Positions 54,300 through 63,773 of a DNA stretch of 64,000 nt are shown one piece after another. Source of the DNA: Lachnospiraceae bacterium MD329 (lineage in GTDB: Bacteria > Bacillota > Clostridia > UBA1381); NCBI GenBank assembly GCA_010206265.1, contig VIQV01000008.1:1-64000 (forward strand), read 5' to 3'. The notes beneath the pieces are model-generated. The model saw only the letters and a program-made list of their open reading frames with translations. It was not told the origin of the DNA and did no database searches. Position 1 is the stretch's first letter, and every line of letters starts with the position of its first letter. The position numbers were made by a program, and so were the translations under genes.

Positions 54300-55610
54300 T
54301 CACCTACCGTAATTCTTAATCATAAGCTCCGCAAAGTCCTGATTATTATTTGTATTTTTAAGATACTGCAATAAATTCGCCGTAGTTTCCGCGCTCTTGC
54401 TCTTTCCCAGTTCACGTCTTATAATACGGCTCGCCTCAAGTTCTCTGCCGTTTAACAAATCCTCTTCACGGCGCGTACCTGATTTTAAAATATCTATCGC
54501 AGGGAAAATACGCTTTTCCTGCAAAGACCTGTCGAGCTTTAACTCCATATTACCAGTACCCTTAAATTCCTCAAAAATAACGTCGTCCATACGGCTGCCC
54601 GTTTCCACAAGCGCTGTTGCCAGAATTGTAAGACTGCCGCCCTCCTCAATATTACGCGCCGCGCCGAAAAATTTCTTAGGCTTAAACAGTGCGTCGGGGT
54701 CAAGTCCGCCCGAAAGCGTTCTTCCTGTCGGTGCGACAGTCAGATTGTAGGCTCTTGCAAGACGCGTTATCGAATCAAGCAGAATCACAACGTCCTTTTT
54801 CTGTTCAACCAGCCTTGACGCTCTTTCAAGCACCATTTCCGCTACCTTGCAATGATTTTCAGGCATTTGGTCAAATGTGGAATAAATAACCTCCCCGTCG
54901 ATTGAACGCTTTATGTCTGTTACCTCTTCGGGACGTTCATCAATTAACAGAACTATCAGCTTTATATCAGGATAATTTTTTGAAATCGACTGGGCAATCT
55001 GTTTAATAATTGTGGTCTTACCTGCCTTTGGCGGAGCAACAATCATACCGCGCTGACCTTTGCCTATCGGCGCAATTAAATCAATCAGACGCGACGCGCT
55101 CCTTTCCTTATCACCCGTATCAAGCGACAGCTTTTCTTTCGGATAAATCGGCGTCAGACGTTCAAAAGGACGTCTTTTCAACGCTACATCTATACTGTCC
55201 CCGTTTATTGTTTTTACAAACAGCAGCGGTGAATATTTATCTTCGTCCTGCGACGGACGGCAATCGCCGAGTATTTCATCACCTGTTTTCAAATTAAATC
55301 TTCTTATTTGTGTAGGTGAAACATAAATATCATTTTTACTTGACATATAATTCTCAACGCGTAAAAAACCAAACCCGTCCGACATTACGTCAAGAACTCC
55401 GCATACCTCTACAGCGTCGGCAGGGCGTTCGCGTTTCTTTGTCTGCGCGTTCTTTTTCGCCTCTTCCTCCGCCATTCTTTCACGGGCAGCGTTTATCCGT
55501 TCGATTATTTCATCTTTTCTGAGCGCGGAAATCTTTTCAATTCCCAAGCCCTGCGCTATTTGTTTAAGCTCCTCTTTCGTTTTGCGTTCAAGCTTTATTT
55601 CGTCCTGCAT
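54300..55610 (-). CDS. rho: Transcription termination factor Rho
   Basis: Hexameric RNA helicase, 436 residues. N-terminal SAP-like helix bundle ([15 protein letters not shown]), cold-shock RNA-binding domain ([35 protein letters not shown]), Walker [17 protein letters not shown] (about 192-200), [28 protein letters not shown] and the R-loop [16 protein letters not shown] 55610 is chosen, behind AAAGAGAG; ATG 55628 is possible. rodA starts five bases after the stop. Confidence 0.96.
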   Translation of the reverse strand: MQDEIKLERKTKEELKQIAQGLGIEKISALRKDEIIERINAARERMAEEEAKKNAQTKKRERPADAVEVCGVLDVMSDGFGFLRVENYMSSKNDIYVSPTQIRRFNLKTGDEILGDCRPSQDEDKYSPLLFVKTINGDSIDVALKRRPFERLTPIYPKEKLSLDTGDKERSASRLIDLIAPIGKGQRGMIVAPPKAGKTTIIKQIAQSISKNYPDIKLIVLLIDERPEEVTDIKRSIDGEVIYSTFDQMPENHCKVAEMVLERASRLVEQKKDVVILLDSITRLARAYNLTVAPTGRTLSGGLDPDALFKPKKFFGAARNIEEGGSLTILATALVETGSRMDDVIFEEFKGTGNMELKLDRSLQEKRIFPAIDILKSGTRREEDLLNGRELEASRIIRRELGKSKSAETTANLLQYLKNTNNNQDFAELMIKNYGR

Positions 55611-55711
55611 AAATACGCTCTCTTTCATATTTTCGTTAATATATATTATATTGCATATGCCAGTATTTGTCAACGAAAGTATTAATTTATTAACAAAATT
55701 TAATAAAAATA

Positions 55712-55741
55712 TTGCAATGAACCAAACGCGTATGTTATAAT
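55712..55741 (+). promoter_or_regulatory. Promoter of the potABCD operon
   Basis: TTGCAA (55712-55717), 18-base spacer, TATAAT (55736-55741). The leader has a small CTGC/GCAG hairpin before the ribosome site. Confidence 0.65.
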
Positions 55742-55785
55742 TCTTTTACTGCTTTAGCAGATAAAATTAAAGGGGAGGCTGAAAA

Positions 55786-56823
55786 TTGAACAAAAATATT
55801 ATAAGTCTTGAAAACATCAATGTTTCCTTTGATGGGGAACAAATTTTAAACAACCTGAGCCTTGATATACGTGACAAGGAATTTGTTACGCTTTTAGGTC
55901 CGTCAGGCTGCGGAAAAACAACCACTTTACGCCTTATAGGCGGTTTTTTGCAGCCTGATGGCGGAAATATCAGGTTTGAGGGTAATATAATAAACGGTAT
56001 TCCGCCCTTTAAAAGGAATGTAAATACCGTATTTCAGCGTTACGCGCTTTTTCCGCATTTAAATGTATTTGAAAATATAGCGTTCGGTCTTAAAGTTAAA
56101 AAATTTCCCGATAGGGAAATTCAGTCGCGCGTTGCCGAAATGCTGGAGCTTGTAAATTTACGCGGTTTTGAAAAGCGTTCAATAGACCGTCTTTCGGGCG
56201 GACAGCAGCAGCGTATTGCGATAGCGCGCGCGCTTGTAAATGAACCAAAGGTACTTTTGCTTGACGAACCTTTGGGCGCTCTTGATTTAAAACTAAGAAA
56301 AGAAATGCAGACAGAATTAAAACGTATACAGCAAAGCCTTGAAATTACGTTTATTTACGTTACGCACGATCAGGAAGAGGCGCTTACAATGAGCGATACA
56401 GTTGTCGTAATGAATAACGGTGATATTCAGCAGATAGGCTCGCCCGTAGATATTTACAACGAACCGAAAAATGCGTTTGTAGCTGACTTTATCGGTGAAA
56501 GCAATATATTAAATGGTATGATGGTTAAGGACCTGCTTGTTGAAATAAGCGGACATCAGTTTGAATGTGTAGATACAGGATTCGGAACAAATAAGCCTGT
56601 TGACGTTGTTATACGCCCTGAGGACATAAAGCTCGTAAATCCCGACGAGGCAAAGCTTTCGGGTGTTGTGCAGTCCGTTACGTTTAAGGGCGTACATTAT
56701 GAAATGCTTATTGAGGCGTATGACCACGACTGGCTCGTACATTCTACAAAAGCGGCTGAAACAGGGTCAACAGTGGGTATTACATTCGACCCCTATGATA
56801 TACACATAATGAATAAGATGTAG
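55786..56823 (+). CDS. potA: Spermidine/putrescine ABC transporter ATPase
   Basis: ATPase of 345 residues. Walker [11 protein letters not shown] (37-46), [21 protein letters not shown], signature [15 protein letters not shown], Walker [12 protein letters not shown], switch [13 protein letters not shown] and the C-terminal TOBE domain ([12 protein letters not shown]). PotA is preferred over other CUT1/MOI ATPases because potB, potC and potD follow. TTG start behind AGGGGAGG. Confidence 0.93.
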   Translation: MNKNIISLENINVSFDGEQILNNLSLDIRDKEFVTLLGPSGCGKTTTLRLIGGFLQPDGGNIRFEGNIINGIPPFKRNVNTVFQRYALFPHLNVFENIAFGLKVKKFPDREIQSRVAEMLELVNLRGFEKRSIDRLSGGQQQRIAIARALVNEPKVLLLDEPLGALDLKLRKEMQTELKRIQQSLEITFIYVTHDQEEALTMSDTVVVMNNGDIQQIGSPVDIYNEPKNAFVADFIGESNILNGMMVKDLLVEISGHQFECVDTGFGTNKPVDVVIRPEDIKLVNPDEAKLSGVVQSVTFKGVHYEMLIEAYDHDWLVHSTKAAETGSTVGITFDPYDIHIMNKM

Positions 56824-56835
56824 GGAGGTAACGAT

Positions 56836-57642
56836 ATGAAAAAACTAATTTCCGCCCCTTACATACTATGGATGGCAGTATTTATAATAGTACCGCTTTT
56901 AATGGTGGCATACTTCGCTTTTACTACCGATACAGGTGAATTTACGCTTGACAATCTTGCCGCAGTATCACAATACAGCAACATTTTTATACGTTCCATA
57001 TGGCTTGCGGCTATTTCAACCGTAATATGTTTAATTATCGCATATCCACTTGCAATCATACTTGCGCGTACCGACAAAAGCTATCAGAGCACAATACTTA
57101 TGATAGTAATGCTGCCAATGTGGATGAACTTTCTTTTAAGAACATATGCTTGGATGACGCTTTTAGGCAACAACGGACTTATAAACGGCTTTCTCGGACT
57201 AATCGGTATAGCGCCGCAAAAACTGCTTAATACGCAGGGCGCAATAGTCCTCGGAATGGTTTACAACTATTTGCCCTATATGATACTGCCGCTTTATACG
57301 GTCATTGAAAAAATTGATAACAGTGTTATCGAGGCGGCACAGGATTTGGGATGTAACAGCGCGCGTACAATGCTTAAAGTTATTTTACCGCTAAGTATGC
57401 CGGGAATAATGTCAGGTATTACAATGGTATTTGTACCTGCAATCAGCACGTTTATTATTTCAAGAATGCTGGGCGGCGGTTCAAATCTGCTTATAGGCGA
57501 CCTGATTGAAATGCAGTTTCTGGGAAATTCCTATAACCCGAATCTCGGCGCGGCAATTTCGCTTGTGCTGATGGTTATTATACTCCTAATAATGACTATA
57601 CTGAACCAGTTTGATGACGACGAAGACAGAGTTCTGATGTAA
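56836..57642 (+). CDS. potB: Spermidine/putrescine ABC transporter permease PotB
   Basis: Inner-membrane permease, 268 residues and six helices. YILWMAVFIIVPLLMVAYFAFTT at the N-terminus, MLPMWMNFLLRTYAWMTLLG, and the EAA loop EAAQDLGCNSARTMLKVILPLSMPGI. GGAGGTAACG precedes the ATG, 12 bases after potA. Confidence 0.94.
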   Translation: MKKLISAPYILWMAVFIIVPLLMVAYFAFTTDTGEFTLDNLAAVSQYSNIFIRSIWLAAISTVICLIIAYPLAIILARTDKSYQSTILMIVMLPMWMNFLLRTYAWMTLLGNNGLINGFLGLIGIAPQKLLNTQGAIVLGMVYNYLPYMILPLYTVIEKIDNSVIEAAQDLGCNSARTMLKVILPLSMPGIMSGITMVFVPAISTFIISRMLGGGSNLLIGDLIEMQFLGNSYNPNLGAAISLVLMVIILLIMTILNQFDDDEDRVLM

Positions 57643-57662
57643 GAAAGGACGTGGGATTTGAA

Positions 57663-58454
57663 TTGAAAAAACTATCTAAAGCTTATATAGCGCTTGTTCT
57701 GCTGTTTCTGTATATGCCGATTTTTGTGCTTATAATTTTTTCTTTTAACGTGACAAAAAGCCGTTCCGTATTTTCGGGATTTACTTTTGACTGGTACATA
57801 AAACTGTTTCATAACGAACTGATTATGAAATCATTTTTAAATACAATAATCGTTGCCGTTATAGCGTCCATTGCCTCAACGGTTCTCGGAACAGCAGCGG
57901 CAATCGGAATAAATAATATGAAAAAACTACCGCGTACAATTATTATTCAGGGTACTAATATACCTATTGTCAATCCTGAAATTGTAATGGGCGTTTCAAT
58001 GATGTTATTGTTCGTGTTTTTCGCGGCGCGTATGAACTTTGAATTTGGTTTTGTTACTCTGATTATAGCGCATATCACCTTTGATGTGCCGTATGTTATA
58101 TTAAGTATTATGCCTAAATTCAGACAAATGACGCCGAATATTTACGACGCGGCACAAGACTTGGGCTGTAATCCTGTATCGGCTTTCTTTAAAGTAATTC
58201 TTCCTGAAATTATGCCCGGCGTAGTATCAGGATTTCTTATGGCGTTTACGTTCTCGCTTGACGATTTTGTCGTAAGTTATTTTACAAGCGGTACAACTCA
58301 GACATTACCCATAACCATTTATTCAATGACGCGACGTAAGGTAAGCCCTGAAATTAACGCGCTGTCAACAATTATATTTGTTGTGGTAGTTGTTGTACTT
58401 GTGATTAAAAATATTATAGAACGAAGAAATGCAGTAAAGCGAGGTGTTAAATAA
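57663..58454 (+). CDS. potC: Spermidine/putrescine ABC transporter permease PotC
   Basis: Second permease, about 263 residues. ALVLLFLYMPIFVLIIFSFN start helix, NTIIVAVIASIASTVLGTAAAIG, and the EAA-like loop DAAQDLGCNPVSAFFKVILPEIMPGVVSGFLMAFTFSLDDFVVSYF. The start is uncertain: TTG 57663 (KKLSKAY) has a weak GGGA six bases upstream and matches the usual family start, while GTG 57651 is only one base from AAAGGA. The stop shares a base with the potD start. Confidence 0.92.
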   Translation: MKKLSKAYIALVLLFLYMPIFVLIIFSFNVTKSRSVFSGFTFDWYIKLFHNELIMKSFLNTIIVAVIASIASTVLGTAAAIGINNMKKLPRTIIIQGTNIPIVNPEIVMGVSMMLLFVFFAARMNFEFGFVTLIIAHITFDVPYVILSIMPKFRQMTPNIYDAAQDLGCNPVSAFFKVILPEIMPGVVSGFLMAFTFSLDDFVVSYFTSGTTQTLPITIYSMTRRKVSPEINALSTIIFVVVVVVLVIKNIIERRNAVKRGVK

Positions 58455-59704
58455 TGAAAAAATTATTTTTACTTATGCTGACGCTTACTGCTTCACTTTA
58501 TGTATACGGCTGCGCTCATATTGAGGACGATTCAGACGAAGACGAGAATATAACAGGCATACAGGTAGAGGACAGCGAATACTATACTCGTTTTAAAGAC
58601 GACGGTTTATCTATAAACGTATATAACTGGGGTGAATATATTCCTGACGGAAGTACGGAGGATACAATTAATCTGAATGACGAATTTACGCGTCTTACAG
58701 GTATACGCGTAAATTATACCACATATGCAACCAATGAAGAGCTTTACGCAAAACTTAAAGGCGGCGGCGCAATATATGATGTTGTAGTACCGTCCGATTA
58801 TATGATTTCAAGAATGATTAAAGAAGATATGCTTGAACCTCTTGATTTCACTGCAATACCGAACTATAAAAATATAATGGATAAATTTCAGGTTACGGAG
58901 TATGACCCGCAGACTATGTATTCCGTACCGTACACCTGGGGTACAGTAGGAATTATATATGATAAAACAGCGATTGATGAGACTGAAATTGACTGGGATA
59001 TTCTCTGGAATGAGAAATATTCAGACAGCGTACTTATGTTTGACAATCCGCGCGACGCTTTTGCAATAGCTGAAACTATGCTTGGTTTTTCGCTTAATAC
59101 CGAAAACATAGATGAGCTGAAAAAAGCCGCTGAAAAGCTGACTGAACAGAAAAAAATTGTTCAGGCATATGTAATGGACGAAATTTTTGATAAAATGGGC
59201 GCCGGTGAGGCTGTACTTGCGCCGTACTATGCAGGCGACGCGATAACTCTTATGGACGATTTTGACCATATTGATTTTGCCATTCCGAAAAGCGGAACAA
59301 ACCTGTTTATCGACGCGATGTGTATTCCGCGGGGCTGTCGAAATAAAGAGGCTGCCGAAATGTATATAAACTTTATGTGCGAGGCTGATTCAGCATATGC
59401 GGTAAGTGATTATATAGGCTATTCGACGCCTAATCAGGCGGCATATGAAATGCTTTCGGACGACATTAAAAACGACGGCATATCCTATCCTGACGACGAA
59501 TTTATTGAAGAACACACCACAATATTCCGCAATCTGTCGGACGAAGCAAACTCGACTATGCAAACACTATGGACTGAAATGAAATCCTCTGAGGAACAAA
59601 CGCCTAACCGCGTTATTGTTCCTGCGTTTATGGTAATATGTATCATAGCGTCACTGGCAATTCTGATAAAACGGTACATTAAAAAGAAAAAAGACGTTTT
59701 TTAA
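58454..59704 (+). CDS. potD: Spermidine/putrescine-binding protein PotD with C-terminal membrane helix
   Basis: Binding protein of 416 residues. Lipoprotein signal ending YVYGC, an acidic linker, then the PotD fold: LSINVYNWGEYIPDGS, VPSDYMISRMIKEDMLEPLD, VPYTWGTVGIIYDKT, DNPRDAFAIAETMLGFSLNT and FIDAMCIPRGCRNKEAAEMYINF. The usual protein ends near residue 375; here VIVPAFMVICIIASLAILI followed by KRYIKKKKDVF adds a membrane helix with a cytoplasmic basic tail. It would be anchored at both ends. TAATG overlap with potC. Confidence 0.92.
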   Translation: MKKLFLLMLTLTASLYVYGCAHIEDDSDEDENITGIQVEDSEYYTRFKDDGLSINVYNWGEYIPDGSTEDTINLNDEFTRLTGIRVNYTTYATNEELYAKLKGGGAIYDVVVPSDYMISRMIKEDMLEPLDFTAIPNYKNIMDKFQVTEYDPQTMYSVPYTWGTVGIIYDKTAIDETEIDWDILWNEKYSDSVLMFDNPRDAFAIAETMLGFSLNTENIDELKKAAEKLTEQKKIVQAYVMDEIFDKMGAGEAVLAPYYAGDAITLMDDFDHIDFAIPKSGTNLFIDAMCIPRGCRNKEAAEMYINFMCEADSAYAVSDYIGYSTPNQAAYEMLSDDIKNDGISYPDDEFIEEHTTIFRNLSDEANSTMQTLWTEMKSSEEQTPNRVIVPAFMVICIIASLAILIKRYIKKKKDVF

Positions 59705-59721
59705 TTAAGGAGCTTTTAAGA

Positions 59722-60486
59722 ATGATACTTGCAATTGATATAGGAAACACAAATATAGTAATGGGTGTATGCGAAGGTCAGCGCATACTGTTTATGGAAC
59801 GGATAACTACCAATCACACTGCGACAGACGCTGAATATGCTATAATATTAAAACAGATTTTTGAACTGAAAAACATTGACGCGTCAACTGTCGAAGGAGC
59901 AATTATATCCTCTGTTGTACCGTCAGTCACAAACAGCGTCAAAAATGCGATCAGAAAAATCAACGGCATAGACGCGCTTGTGATAGGACCCGGCATTAAA
60001 ACAGGACTGAGCATTAAAACAGATAATCCCGCGCAATTGGGCAGCGACCTCGTCGTAGACGCCGTCGCCGCACTTCAATATTATAGCGCGCCTCTTATTG
60101 TATTTGATATGGGCACCGCAACAACAGTTTCAGTAATTAACAAAGACAAGGAATATCTCGGCGGAATGATTATGCCCGGAATGATGATTTCACTTAATGC
60201 AATGGTAAGCGGCACCTCTCAGCTACCCAAAATCGGTCTTGACAAACCGAAAAAGCTGATAGGCGCCAACACAACCGATTGTATGAAAAGCGGTATTCTT
60301 TACGGAACCGCCTCTTCTATCGACGGTATAATTGACCGTATAAAAGAGGAAATAGGCAATGCAACAGTCGTTGCAACAGGCGGTCTGGCAGGTACGGTTA
60401 TTCCGCTTTGTAAAAATGAAATTATCCTCGACGACGAACTTTTAATAAAAGGTTTAATGATAATTTATAATAAAAACGTCCAATAA
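59722..60486 (+). CDS. coaX: Type III pantothenate kinase
   Basis: First step of coenzyme A synthesis, 254 residues. ASKHA fold with AIDIGNTNIVMGVCEG (phosphate 1), VIGPGIKTGLSIKTDNPAQLGSDLVVDAVAAL with the catalytic Asp, FDMGTATTVSVINKD (phosphate 2), GGMIMPGMMISLNAMVSGTSQLP and ATGGLAGTVIPLC. AAGGAG lies nine bases before the ATG, 17 bases after potD, so it may be read with the pot operon. Confidence 0.95.
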   Translation: MILAIDIGNTNIVMGVCEGQRILFMERITTNHTATDAEYAIILKQIFELKNIDASTVEGAIISSVVPSVTNSVKNAIRKINGIDALVIGPGIKTGLSIKTDNPAQLGSDLVVDAVAALQYYSAPLIVFDMGTATTVSVINKDKEYLGGMIMPGMMISLNAMVSGTSQLPKIGLDKPKKLIGANTTDCMKSGILYGTASSIDGIIDRIKEEIGNATVVATGGLAGTVIPLCKNEIILDDELLIKGLMIIYNKNVQ

Positions 60487-60540
60487 AACCGAAAATAATA
60501 AAAAAATTGTAAAAATACATCAAAAAATACGCTGTAACAC

Positions 60541-60569
60541 TTTACAACAATAAAAAAACGATATATAAT
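60541..60569 (+). promoter_or_regulatory. Promoter of the branched-chain aminotransferase gene
   Basis: TTTACA (60541-60546), 17-base spacer, TATAAT (60564-60569), 56 bases before the start. The leader has a short ACAAAT/ATTTGT hairpin. Confidence 0.78.
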
Positions 60570-60625
60570 AAAGAGTGGAAACAAATTTTATTTGTGTATA
60601 TGAAAAATTAAAGGAGTGTTCATAA

Positions 60626-61696
60626 GTGGAAATCAAAATCACAAAAACAACTAACCCAAAGCAAAAGCCTGCGGACCAGTCCAAGCTTAGCTTTGGTAAG
60701 TATTATACCGACCATATGTTCATTATGAACTATGACGAGGGACAGGGCTGGCACGACCCCAGAATAGTCCCCTATGCTCCGTTTGAAATAGACCCCGCAT
60801 CAATGGTACTGCATTATGCTCAGGAGCTTTTTGAAGGACTTAAAGCATACCGCACGGACGACGGCTCAATACAGCTTTTCAGACCGGAAAAGAATATGGC
60901 AAGAATGAATGTTTCTTGTGAAAGACTTTGTATTCCGAAAATCGACGAGGAATTTGCAATCGAGGCAATAAAGACGCTTGTTAAGGTTGATGAAGACTGG
61001 GTTCCGTCACTGCCTGAAACCTCATTGTATATAAGACCGTATATTTTTGCAAACGACGTTCATATAGGCGTTCACCCTGCAAAGCACCTTATCTTTGCAA
61101 TAATCCTTTCACCTGTCGGCGCATATTATCCGAACGGTATTGAACCCGTTAAAATTTTCGTTGAACAGAAATATGTGCGCGCAGTGATAGGAGGAACGGG
61201 CTTTACAAAAGCAGGCGCAAACTACGCTATTTCTCTTAAAGGTCAGGAGGAGGCAGAGGCGCAGGGATATATTCAGACGCTCTGGCTTGACGGTATTGAG
61301 AGAAAGTATATTGAAGAAGTTGGCTCAATGAATGTATTCTTTAAGATTGACGGCGAAATTGTTACTCCATCGCTTGAAGGCTCTATTCTGAGCGGTATCA
61401 CAAGAATGTCGATAATCGAGCTTTTAAAAGCAAGAGGCTATAAGGTTTCCGAAAGACGAATTTCTATCGACGAGCTTTCGGAGGCATACAGAAACGGTAA
61501 GCTTGAAGAGGCTTGGGGCACAGGTACAGCCGCAGTTATTTCGCCAATCGGTGAGCTTAAATACGGTGACTTGGTTATGCCCGTAAATAACGGTGAAATC
61601 GGAGAGGTTTCACAAATGCTTTACGATACTCTTACAGGTATCCAGTGGGGCAAGCTGAAAGACGAATTCGGCTGGACGGTTAAAATTGATAAATAA
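60626..61696 (+). CDS. ilvE: Branched-chain amino acid aminotransferase
   Basis: Fold type IV PLP enzyme of 356 residues, the longer BCAT2-like form. ALHYAQ-like VLHYAQELFEGLKAY, LFRPEKNMARMNVSCERLCIP, the Schiff-base Lys195 in GGTGFTKAGANYAISLKGQ, WLDGIERKYIEEVGSMNVFF and SGITRMSIIELLKARGYKVSERRIS. It makes or breaks down leucine, isoleucine and valine. GTG start with AAAGGAGTG eight bases upstream; a terminator follows. Confidence 0.95.
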   Translation: MEIKITKTTNPKQKPADQSKLSFGKYYTDHMFIMNYDEGQGWHDPRIVPYAPFEIDPASMVLHYAQELFEGLKAYRTDDGSIQLFRPEKNMARMNVSCERLCIPKIDEEFAIEAIKTLVKVDEDWVPSLPETSLYIRPYIFANDVHIGVHPAKHLIFAIILSPVGAYYPNGIEPVKIFVEQKYVRAVIGGTGFTKAGANYAISLKGQEEAEAQGYIQTLWLDGIERKYIEEVGSMNVFFKIDGEIVTPSLEGSILSGITRMSIIELLKARGYKVSERRISIDELSEAYRNGKLEEAWGTGTAAVISPIGELKYGDLVMPVNNGEIGEVSQMLYDTLTGIQWGKLKDEFGWTVKIDK

Positions 61697-61700
61697 TTGA

Positions 61701-61728
61701 AAAGCGCTGCTTTTAGCAGCGTTTTTTT
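61701..61728 (+). terminator. Terminator of ilvE
   Basis: AAAGCGCTGC with GCAGCGTTTTTTT around loop TTTTA. Confidence 0.88.
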
Positions 61729-61743
61729 ACAGAAAGGAACTTT

Positions 61744-62391
61744 ATGAAATATAAATACATATTTTTTGACCTTGACGGTACACTGACCGACCCTCAGGAG
61801 GGTATAACAAATTGTGTGCGTTATGCGCTTGAATATTACGGAATAAACGAAACAGATTATTCAAAGCTAATGCGGTTTATAGGACCGCCGCTTGTGTATT
61901 CGTTTCAGGAATATTACGGCTTTGACAAAACAAAAGCTCTTGAGGCAGTAGAAAAATACCGCGAAAGATTTTCTTCCATAGGGCTTTTTGAAAATAAAGT
62001 ATACGACGGTATTTACGAGCTTTTGCAAACACTCACTGATAGCGGACATTTGCTTGTGCTCGCGACTTCAAAGCCTCGTGTTTTTGCAGAAAAAATTATG
62101 GCTAAATACCGCCTGCGTCCGTATTTTAAAATGATAAGCGGCTCGGAGCTTGACGGTACGCGCAACGATAAAAATGAAGTTATTGAATACGCCATTGAAA
62201 AACTCGGCTGTCCACGTGATAAAATTATAATGGTAGGCGACAGAAAACACGATATACTCGGCGCAAAAAAATGCGGCGTCGCCTCGTGCGGAGTTCGGTT
62301 CGGCTATGCTGAAGAAAACGAACTTGAGAATGCAGGTGCAGACTATATTGCCGATACGCTTGACGAGCTTTTACCGATACTTATGCAATAG
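61744..62391 (+). CDS. HAD-family phosphatase (phosphoglycolate phosphatase-like)
   Basis: HAD subfamily IA hydrolase of 215 residues. Motif I FFDLDGTLTD, cap domain about 16-80, motif II LATSKP, motif III Lys in NDKNEVI/KLGCPRDK and motif IV IIMVGDRKHDILGAKKCGV. Close to Gph/PpaX-type enzymes; substrate not resolved. AGAAAGGAAC precedes the ATG. Confidence 0.92.
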   Translation: MKYKYIFFDLDGTLTDPQEGITNCVRYALEYYGINETDYSKLMRFIGPPLVYSFQEYYGFDKTKALEAVEKYRERFSSIGLFENKVYDGIYELLQTLTDSGHLLVLATSKPRVFAEKIMAKYRLRPYFKMISGSELDGTRNDKNEVIEYAIEKLGCPRDKIIMVGDRKHDILGAKKCGVASCGVRFGYAEENELENAGADYIADTLDELLPILMQ

Positions 62392-62392
62392 A

Positions 62393-62425
62393 AAAAACGG
62401 CATATATACTATGCCGTTATTTTTC
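62393..62425. terminator. Bidirectional terminator between HAD gene and eutP
   Basis: AAAAACGGCATA pairs with TATGCCGTTATTTTT around a five-base loop. The eutP stop lies within it. Confidence 0.82.
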
Positions 62426-62872
62426 TTCCCACGGCATAATATCGCCGTCCTCACGCAGATAATCTATAATCTGCCATATTCCGTCACCTGTTTTTGAATC
62501 AACGCGAAACACTGTCTGACAGCCTGCCAGCCTGAGCCAACGCTCCGCCCTGTCCGGGTCTGCCCCCTCACGTTCCGTCTGTGTAACAATACCTATAACA
62601 GGTCTGTTACATACAGGCGTAACACACGGCGGATACAGCGAATACGGTTCCAGCGCGCTTATCAAAAGTCCTACAACGTCCGCCTCAAATGTATACATTG
62701 CCAGAGCATTACCCAAATTCTTAGTTTGTATGTATTCACCCGGCGTATCAATTATCACATCAAAACGATTGACATACTGCGTTTTGTGATAATGAATCTT
62801 TTCACCCTTTAACGCTTGTGTGAGCGTCGTTTTGCCGCACTCACTGCGTCCCACAAGTATTATCTTTTTCAC
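62417..62872 (-). CDS. eutP: EutP/PduV-like small GTPase
   Basis: P-loop protein of 151 residues linked to bacterial microcompartments. Walker A LVGRSECGKTTLTQAL, switch and G3 DVIIDTPGEYIQ, then ALAMYTFEADVVGLLISA, G4-like IVTQTE, and VDSKTGDGIWQIIDYL. GTG 62872 is chosen because KKIILVG is the usual family start and the codon overlaps the eutS stop (GTGA); ATG 62890, six codons earlier, is possible. Both have weak ribosome sites. Only eutS is nearby; no ethanolamine enzymes are in view. Confidence 0.85.
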   Translation of the reverse strand: MKKIILVGRSECGKTTLTQALKGEKIHYHKTQYVNRFDVIIDTPGEYIQTKNLGNALAMYTFEADVVGLLISALEPYSLYPPCVTPVCNRPVIGIVTQTEREGADPDRAERWLRLAGCQTVFRVDSKTGDGIWQIIDYLREDGDIMPWEEK

Positions 62873-63246
62873 GTCTTTGTTATCTCGCATACCGTAAATT
62901 TCAAATTCCGTTCAGCATAATCCATAATTGAACGAAGCGACGTTTCAACGTCCGCAACCATACCCGTAATTATAAGCGTACCGCTGAAACGGTCAACAAA
63001 GCTAAGGTCAACATTTGAGGTTTTTGTCGCAATATCAGCGGCAATAATTGCTGTTTCCGCAGGGCTTATGGTAAGTATGCCAATTGCGCTCCTGCCAAAA
63101 TCCATTTCGGGATTAAGTCCGAGCTTGGTGTACAAAATCGGGTCAGGGCTTGCAATAACGTGTGCAAGAGTAATCTGTTTACCCGGAACAAGTTCCTGAA
63201 TTATTCTCAATTTATCATCAACAGACAAAACATCTTTTAAATCCAT
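62869..63246 (-). CDS. eutS: EutS/PduU-like microcompartment shell protein
   Basis: BMC-domain shell subunit of the circularly permuted EutS/PduU type, 125 residues. RIIQELVPGKQITLAHVIASP forms the N-terminal strand that builds the capped barrel, followed by IGILTISPAETAIIAADIATK, VDLSFVDRFSGTLIITGMVADVETSLRSIM and the end LKFTVCEITKT. The N-terminus is about 10 residues longer than usual (MDLKDVLSVDDKL). AAAGGACG precedes the ATG. No other shell gene or encapsulated enzyme is present in the window. Confidence 0.9.
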   Translation of the reverse strand: MDLKDVLSVDDKLRIIQELVPGKQITLAHVIASPDPILYTKLGLNPEMDFGRSAIGILTISPAETAIIAADIATKTSNVDLSFVDRFSGTLIITGMVADVETSLRSIMDYAERNLKFTVCEITKT

Positions 63247-63313
63247 TTTATCAACGTCCTTTCTTACGTTAATATTTATTTTATCACACTTACAGGGAAA
63301 TTTCCATAGTTTT

Positions 63314-63769
63314 TTAGAAAAATGTCCAGAATGCTAAAAATCCCAGTACAAAACTATCTATAATAAGCTGTAAAACAAACAGAATCGGTATGCCTACGGA
63401 AAACCGTTTTTTCTGTGTTTTATGATTAAAGACGTGCATACCAATCATTCCGCCGACCGCACCGCCGAAAAAGCATATGCGGAACAGCTTACCCTCACGA
63501 ACACGGCGCTGTTTGCGTTTTGCTTTTGATTTATCACTGCCGAACAATGCAAATGCCCATATATTCATAATTAAAAGGAATACCGATATACCAAAAAACA
63601 AATACCTGTTTGCCATATCATTACTGAAAAGCTTAATCGCAGTCGGCAGCGGCAATGTCGCGTACCACGCGGAAATAGCTTTCCACAGCCATATTGCGCC
63701 GTCTTTAATCGCAATGCCTGCCATATACAGGTATTGTCCTATCTGCTGTAAAACCTCTTTTGCTTCCAT
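63314..63769 (-). CDS. DUF1294 membrane protein
   Basis: 151 residues. An N-terminal segment of about 60 residues, then helix FFGISVFLLIMNIWAFALFG, a basic KSKAKRKQRRVREG stretch, helix FRICFFGGAVGGMIGMHVF, the DUF1294 motif NHKTQKKRFSVGIP and a last helix. Function unknown. It starts four bases after the upstream dehydratase stop, so the two may be read together. Confidence 0.85.
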   Translation of the reverse strand: MEAKEVLQQIGQYLYMAGIAIKDGAIWLWKAISAWYATLPLPTAIKLFSNDMANRYLFFGISVFLLIMNIWAFALFGSDKSKAKRKQRRVREGKLFRICFFGGAVGGMIGMHVFNHKTQKKRFSVGIPILFVLQLIIDSFVLGFLAFWTFF

Positions 63770-63773
63770 TTTC

